A DNA stretch of 64,000 nt from Pseudoscleropodium purum. Lineage: Eukaryota; Streptophyta; Bryopsida; Hypnales; Brachytheciaceae. Under the pieces are notes generated by a model, which was not told the DNA's origin, did no database searches, and worked only from the letters and a program-made list of their open reading frames with translations. The stretch is taken from NCBI GenBank assembly GCA_963969395.1, contig OZ017805.1:3658001-3722000 (forward strand). Direction: 5' to 3'. Positions 59,962 to 64,000 of this stretch are shown piece after piece (position 1 is the stretch's first letter; each line of letters begins with the position of its first letter). The translations under genes were made by a program, and so were the position numbers.

Positions 59962-59980
59962 TGTCGGCTGGCAGCCGATA
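59962..59980. repeat. PAL-3 copy just after a stop codon
   Basis: It begins two bases after the TAG of the gene at 59,983, so it would lie in the 3' untranslated region. Confidence 0.85.
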
Positions 59981-59982
59981 CA

Positions 59983-61002
59983 CTACGCCTCCTCCATTAG
60001 GTCCCGTGGGCTAGGAATTCCCATGGCCTGCAGCTCCTCCAATGAATATGGCACCTCGAATCCCTTTTGATATGGCGGTGTCACATTCACAAACTGATTA
60101 TGAAGAGGAGAGCCCGGCATACAACGTGCAATCCCAACTGAAGAGTTCTTTTGACAGAACTCTGGGACCGTGAGTCCCGAAGACAAAAACCGTTCAATGA
60201 ACGGGATGAGCATCGCTTGGAGATAAGGCAGTTTTCCACCCTTCAGCGAACTCTCCGAATACATAGTAACCGGGGGTGGATGAATCGCACTATATGGCAG
60301 ATTCAAAACGTTCCAACAGGGCTCGTGATCCACGATCAATGAGTTGTTGATCGTGGCCCCATTATTGTACAAGGAGGATGACTCGAGAATCCTTGCGAGA
60401 CGCTTTAGAAAAATTGGTCGTGTGGGATTCTGAGGGTCTCGATAAGCACTCTCGTCACAGTACTCCTGTCCAAAAGCTAGGTAATCGTCTCCGATATCCG
60501 GCGCCATCCATTTCAAGTTATGAAGACGCTGCTCAAGAGTCTGCTTAGGTAAATGCGACCAATAAACAATCTGAATGTCTTGACCCTTACAAAACCTGAT
60601 GAACTCCTGAAGACCTGGTCGAGGTCTTACTTGCGACCTCTGATGCATACTTTTCCCTTTCAAAATGAGGGGCTCATAGAAGAGCAGAGTTCCCTGAACC
60701 TCAAGAAAAAGAAACAACTTCGGAGTCGCTACCTGAGACGGGCCAGCACTAGACGTGTTCCCTACCCTTTCTTCTAGAGCTGGTTTGTCACACTCCTGCC
60801 CACCTTCAGACGCGGTGGCGGGGAATTTCTCAGAAGTTTTGGAGTCATCATCTGCATTGCAAAACGAAATACATAGAGCATGAGATGCAATGAACTTAGG
60901 TACATGACAAAACATTCGTGCACTGTATCGGCTGGCAGCCGACACAGTCCATAAGTACTCTAGTCTGCCGAGATGAAGGCTCCTACTGACAAGTCTACGC
61001 AC
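59983..61002 (-). CDS. FCP1/NIF-phosphatase-like protein a (PAL-3 element), probably inactive
   Basis: Open frame of 339 codons ending TAG. The likely exon starts at 60,851 after TTTCGTTTTGCAATGCAG, and a PAL-3 copy (60,926-60,944) lies in the presumed intron upstream. Domain layout: KLFLFLEVQGTLLFYEP (residues 95-111), where the catalytic DxDGT is ExQGT; RPRPGLQEFIRFC (126-138); IQIVYWSH (143-150); YLAFGQEYC (174-182); and NNSLIVDHEPCWN (219-231), where the DD of motif III is DH. Both catalytic Asp are replaced, so phosphatase activity is unlikely; a binding or scaffold role is possible. It lies directly downstream of the ParB-like gene on the same strand. Its PAL-2 counterpart is at 39,232. 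Confidence 0.7.
   Translation of the reverse strand: MRRLVSRSLHLGRLEYLWTVSAASRYSARMFCHVPKFIASHALCISFCNADDDSKTSEKFPATASEGGQECDKPALEERVGNTSSAGPSQVATPKLFLFLEVQGTLLFYEPLILKGKSMHQRSQVRPRPGLQEFIRFCKGQDIQIVYWSHLPKQTLEQRLHNLKWMAPDIGDDYLAFGQEYCDESAYRDPQNPTRPIFLKRLARILESSSLYNNGATINNSLIVDHEPCWNVLNLPYSAIHPPPVTMYSESSLKGGKLPYLQAMLIPFIERFLSSGLTVPEFCQKNSSVGIARCMPGSPLHNQFVNVTPPYQKGFEVPYSLEELQAMGIPSPRDLMEEA
60926..60944. repeat. PAL-3 copy upstream of the FCP1-like exon
   Basis: TATCGGCTGGCAGCCGACA; one arm base changed. About 72 bases before the acceptor at 60,852. Confidence 0.85.
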
Positions 61003-61307
61003 AAGTCTGAGCCAGGCAGTGCTACGTATACATGAGCTATTTTAGATACTCCACAAACATCGCGGAGCATGTCTATTGCCTATGAACCTCCAGTCTGAGC
61101 CCACCTCTGAGATCGAGCGGGAGACATCGCTTCATTTGGGAAGTCCTGTTCCCGCGCCGCCGCGCCACCATCTTCCTCGTCATTGGGTCGTTTCCGCTTT
61201 TGCTGAACCCGAGTTGACCTCCGCGAGTCCGCCGACTCCGACTCCTTTTCGAGCGTCGCCCCCTTGCTTCTTCCCCGTCGTGGTTAAGGCGGGGAAATCA
61301 CCATGGG

Positions 61308-61326
61308 TGTCGGCTGGCAGCTGATA
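61308..61326. repeat. PAL-3 copy within the last ParB-like exon
   Basis: TGTCGGCTGGCAGCTGATA; here the motif is read as protein (ISISCQPTPM), 22 bases before the in-frame TAA at 61,284. Confidence 0.8.
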
Positions 61327-61949
61327 CTAATGTCAGCTGCAGTAGCCGGGCGGCCAATTGCAGTGACTTCCACTTGAGGCTCTGTCGCAGGACTGACCAC
61401 TGGAGCCTGTGGAATCCTGCAAATCTCCTCTGACGGTGGCTGAACGTGCAAGTCCACGACCATTGCGACCGATGAATTTTCCGGTTGGAGCATCCCGTGC
61501 GGCTCCAAATTTGGAGCCGGGAGGAGATTGAGAGAACGCCGCAGAGATGAAGGACTTCGTTGCCGCTGCCTTCGAATGAGTGCCTCTTCCGGGGGGCCAT
61601 CACTGTCTGAGTCAATTTGAAACGTCTGAAGTGCTGGTCGCTCCTGAGACTGACCCTGCGGCCGTCTCCGCGCCGCCACGCCACCGGGAGTCTCCGTCAG
61701 ATTGAGGGTCGAGATTGGCCGCGGTTGCTGATGTGATGCCGCAGGCGACACTTGCCCTGATCCACTTGCGCCCCCCCGGTTTGTCAGCGCAGGCGTCCCC
61801 GAAGAAGGTCCCAAGGAAGCCGAGGAGACGAGGTTCATTCCCCTCACACGTTCCGTAGCCTTCTGCAATCCGTCCTCCTCCCGAACGAACTCCATGACGG
61901 CCCGCCCATTCCTCTGCGAACCCATGGAGTACAAGTGAGTAACATATTG

Positions 61950-61968
61950 TATCGGCTGCCAGCCGACA
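61950..61968. repeat. PAL-3 copy in intron 61,914-62,022
   Basis: TATCGGCTGCCAGCCGACA, 36 bases upstream of the exon start at 61,913 (minus strand). Confidence 0.88.
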
Positions 61969-63378
61969 GGATTTCACTTCCTCTGAACAATGCAAATGTG
62001 AGGAAGGGATAAGAAAACTTACCAGAGCGATCTCCGTGATGTTCCCGCCCCCCTAGATGTTGATGACGGTGGCATCCTTGGATTTTAGGGTCGGCATCAT
62101 CAGTTTCTCTAGAAGTCCATGACCAACCCCGCACATCCCGCCATTCCAGTCGACCTCGCCCTCAATGTCGACATTGAACCAGTCGGGTGCCTTGTTGATC
62201 CTAGTGAAGCGCTTGAAGACCAGGAAAATACTGGACTTGTCCTTGGGCTTCGGGAAGGTCAAGGACAGAGTCACCAAAGGCATGGATTCAATCTCCGCCT
62301 TCTGAAAGCCTCCACGGGGAGATGGCTGATAGTACATCGAATGGTAGTACCAGGAGGACGAGGACAAGTACGAGGCTGTCGCGACAGAATCTCGGAAACA
62401 CGAGTTCCCGATGAGGAGCATTGGCAGGGGGATGTATGCTTCGGTCTCTTCGATAATCGGACCGTCCACCTCAAGGATTTCAGCGGCCAGTGCTAGATCG
62501 AGCAGATTGTTCTTGTTCACTAGAACCGGTTCCCCCATATCTGTATACCCAAAGAGGACAATGAATTTTTTGTCCTCGGGTTCCAGCGCCATATTCCCCT
62601 TCGATTGACGGACGAAGTCGACCACCTCAGGAATACTCTCTCTGACATAGCATTCGTATTTTAGTTCGGCAGACTTCCCAAGCGTCGGAGGGATTTCAAC
62701 TTTTGCGTAGTTCGCCAACGTCGTGAAGAAGACCCCCGGCGCCTTGCCATCCGTCGACTTGTCCGTCATTGGATTCATAGGGTTCACTCGCCCCTTCAAC
62801 CAGTTGTTGGCGTCCGTGAACTTCATCATGTCCTTCTAGACGTTTCGGACTACGGCCGCTGAGTACCCCTCCTTTTCAGCAAGCTCCATCCAATCCTCGT
62901 CAGTATATGGTGTCCAGCCCTGGTCCTTGCAAGGAAGGGGATGCTTCTTCCTGGTCCACATGATCTCGTTCATGACGATTCTGTCCAACTTTTTGTCCTT
63001 GCACCAGTCGAAGAGAGTGATCTTCCCCGAGGACTTCGCCTTCGCGGTGTTCTTAATGCTCACGCGAAGTGCAACGATCTCCCGCCCTAGCTCGCACAGA
63101 TCCGAATCCCGAAGCCCCAACGTTGGCGTGAGATCCGTTTTGGTGATGTGAGTGAGCGGCTTCCGATTGACAAGGAGATTCGACACAGTCCCATCATCTC
63201 CAATAAGCTCCCCGTTCTCCCACGCATCGAACACCTCCGTCCATAGCACCCAGGTGGTCTCCTTGATGAAGATGAGGGGCAACTTGGAGGACACCTTCTC
63301 ATCCACGAAGTGCGCCATCACCTTCAGCTTCGCATCCTGGAGGAGTTCCACCGCAATGTTTAGAACATGTGAGAATGG

Positions 63379-63397
63379 TATCGGCTGCCAGCCGATA
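63379..63397. repeat. PAL-3 copy in intron 63,337-63,448
   Basis: TATCGGCTGCCAGCCGATA, perfect palindrome, 42 bases upstream of the exon start at 63,336. A branch-point-like TTCTAAAC lies between it and the acceptor. Confidence 0.9.
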
Positions 63398-63970
63398 CAT
63401 AATATATTAATCAAAAGGGAGAAAAAAATAAAGGTGCGTGGGAATTACCTCAAATGCAGCTGACGGCTTTCCACCTCCAAGATGCAGCTCTGGGCACCCC
63501 GCCTTCACCCACGCCGCTCTTCCCATCTCTACGTAGGATCTGAAGGTCTCCTTTGCCACTTTCTCCGCGATGTTGAGATTGAGGGCATTGGAGACTCTGA
63601 TGAGTGTGTCCGGGTCTCTACTGAATACCGGAATGACCTCGAACTCCAGGAGGTCGGTTTTGGCTTCAGAGCCGTCCGGATATTGCTCGGCCAATTCTCG
63701 ACAGGCCGTCACTGTGTGTTGCCCACCAATGATATACTAGTGGACATTTGGCGCCTTCCACCACGGCATTGAGATGCCGTCGACAACAACAGTCTGTTCC
63801 TTACCGGGACACTCGTCCATCACGGCGTCTAGCCCTTTGTCCGTTGGCAGTGGAGCCCGCTTCAGAGGAATCCCATGGATTTCCGGCTTCTTCCTGATGG
63901 ACCCGTATCCCTTGTACATGGTCTTCACCTGAATTGAGAGAAGGCCAAAATATTAAAGACCAGCTATAGA

Positions 63971-63989
63971 TGTCGGCTGCCAGCCGATA
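63971..63989. repeat. PAL-3 copy in intron before the 63,928 exon
   Basis: TGTCGGCTGCCAGCCGATA, 42 bases upstream of exon start 63,928. Confidence 0.88.
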
Positions 63990-64000
63990 CATTATATGGG

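Larger units (their letters stand above)
61080..63928 (-). pseudogene. ParB/DGQHR-like gene (PAL-3 element), 3' exons, four in-frame stops
   Basis: Three exons fit without frameshift: 63,928-63,449 (after CTTCTCTCAATTCAG; donor GAG|GTAATT), 63,336-62,023 (after GAACTCCTCCAG; donor CTG|GTAAG), and 61,913 to 61,080 (after GGGTTCGCAG). The first holds YIIGGQHTVTACREL (about residues 65-79) and FEVIPVF..DTLIRVSNALN, which I read as a ParB/sulfiredoxin- or DGQHR-like core. The last exon is disordered and charged, with a KRKRP nuclear-signal-like stretch. In-frame stops are TAG 63,737, TAG 62,836, TAG 62,053 and TAA 61,284; all could be former CAG or CAA (Gln). The 5' part is outside the window. 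Function unknown; binding to the cognate PAL palindrome is a hypothesis based on co-occurrence in three elements. Confidence 0.6.
58245..64000 (-). mobile_element. Third giant transposon (PAL-3 element), partial
   Basis: At 58,241-58,244 TTAA is followed by a terminus whose part ATATTTAACTAATTATGGAC (58,249-58,268) matches the PAL-2 terminus at 18 of 20 bases at nearly the same distance from TTAA. The first PAL-3 palindrome (degenerate) appears at 58,288 and ten more follow to the window end; none was seen outside. Gene order on the minus strand is ParB-like, FCP1-like a, FCP1-like b, terminus, as in the PAL-2 element. The other end lies beyond 64,000. This copy is richer in GC and less decayed than the other two. 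Confidence 0.7.

Noticed and set aside
61284..61995. Several overlapping minus-strand frames (61,298-61,684; 61,612-61,995; 61,844-62,134)
   Set aside because: They are out-of-frame shadows; the splice-consistent frame is the one joined at 62,023 and 61,913.
61080..63928. Nuclear code with TAG/TAA as Gln
   Set aside because: Element D has a 552-codon frame without any internal TAG/TAA and ends in TAG; in copies A, B and C TAG also replaces Trp codons kept by sisters, and TGA stops occur too. Methylation-type decay explains all of these.
1..64000. tRNA, rRNA, snRNA or other structured RNA genes
   Set aside because: No stretch with recognisable A/B boxes, rRNA core sequence or other conserved RNA motif was noticed; short hairpins are explained by the PAL palindromes.

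Overview
The window looks like nuclear DNA of a plant (land plant or streptophyte alga). It is AT-rich and gene-poor, has spliceosomal introns with GT..AG ends, Arabidopsis-type TTTAGGG remnants and many decayed transposable elements. No rRNA, tRNA, organellar or ordinary housekeeping gene was recognised. I could not name the species.

Most of the window is explained by three members of what looks like one family of giant DNA transposons, two of them nested. Each member carries its own roughly 20-bp palindrome, repeated through its introns and non-coding DNA and absent from the others. I call these PAL-1 (TTCAAGTC-N5-GACTTGAA), PAL-2 (CATCGTGAGATCTCACGATG) and PAL-3 (TATCGGCTGSCAGCCGATA). The names are informal.

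Layout. (1) Outer PAL-1 element: 1-11,079 plus 41,518 to about 43.8 kb. Its left end lies outside the window. It holds a decayed DUF7869-like gene (137-1312, minus) and a decayed gene with a ParB/DGQHR-like motif (exon 9,555 to about 11,010; later exons 41,582-42,930 and from 43,110; plus). (2) Inner PAL-2 element: 11,080-41,517, 30.4 kb, with 28-bp terminal inverted repeats and TTAA on both sides, inserted in an intron of the PAL-1 ParB-like gene. It carries a DUF7869-like pseudogene near its left end, a ParB-like pseudogene (34.6-38.4 kb), then two FCP1/NIF-phosphatase-like pseudogenes (39.2-41.0 kb) beside its right end. Three 3.3-3.5 kb elements of another family (D, A, B) have inserted into it, each with a 5-bp target duplication. 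Copy D (17,054-20,367) still has an intact 552-codon gag-like, coiled-coil ORF; A and B are decayed. (3) 43.8-58.2 kb: AT-rich DNA with a fourth decayed copy (C, about 48.6-52.2 kb), a possible plant transposase remnant (52.4-53.1 kb) and tandem duplications. (4) PAL-3 element: from 58,245 past the window end, on the minus strand. Its terminus resembles the PAL-2 terminus and also follows TTAA. Gene order is the same: ParB-like (61.1-63.9 kb), then two FCP1-like genes (59.98-61.0 and 58.88-59.70 kb), then the terminus.

How the parts may work together (inference): the DUF7869-like gene is a candidate transposase, the ParB-like protein a candidate binder of the cognate palindromes, and the FCP1-like proteins, which lack key catalytic aspartates, may act as scaffolds. 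The nearest known precedent is the VANDAL/VANC anti-silencing system of Arabidopsis, in which each transposon family carries its own short dispersed motif recognised by its own protein. Most copies have decayed by stop codons explainable by C-to-T change, with few frameshifts.
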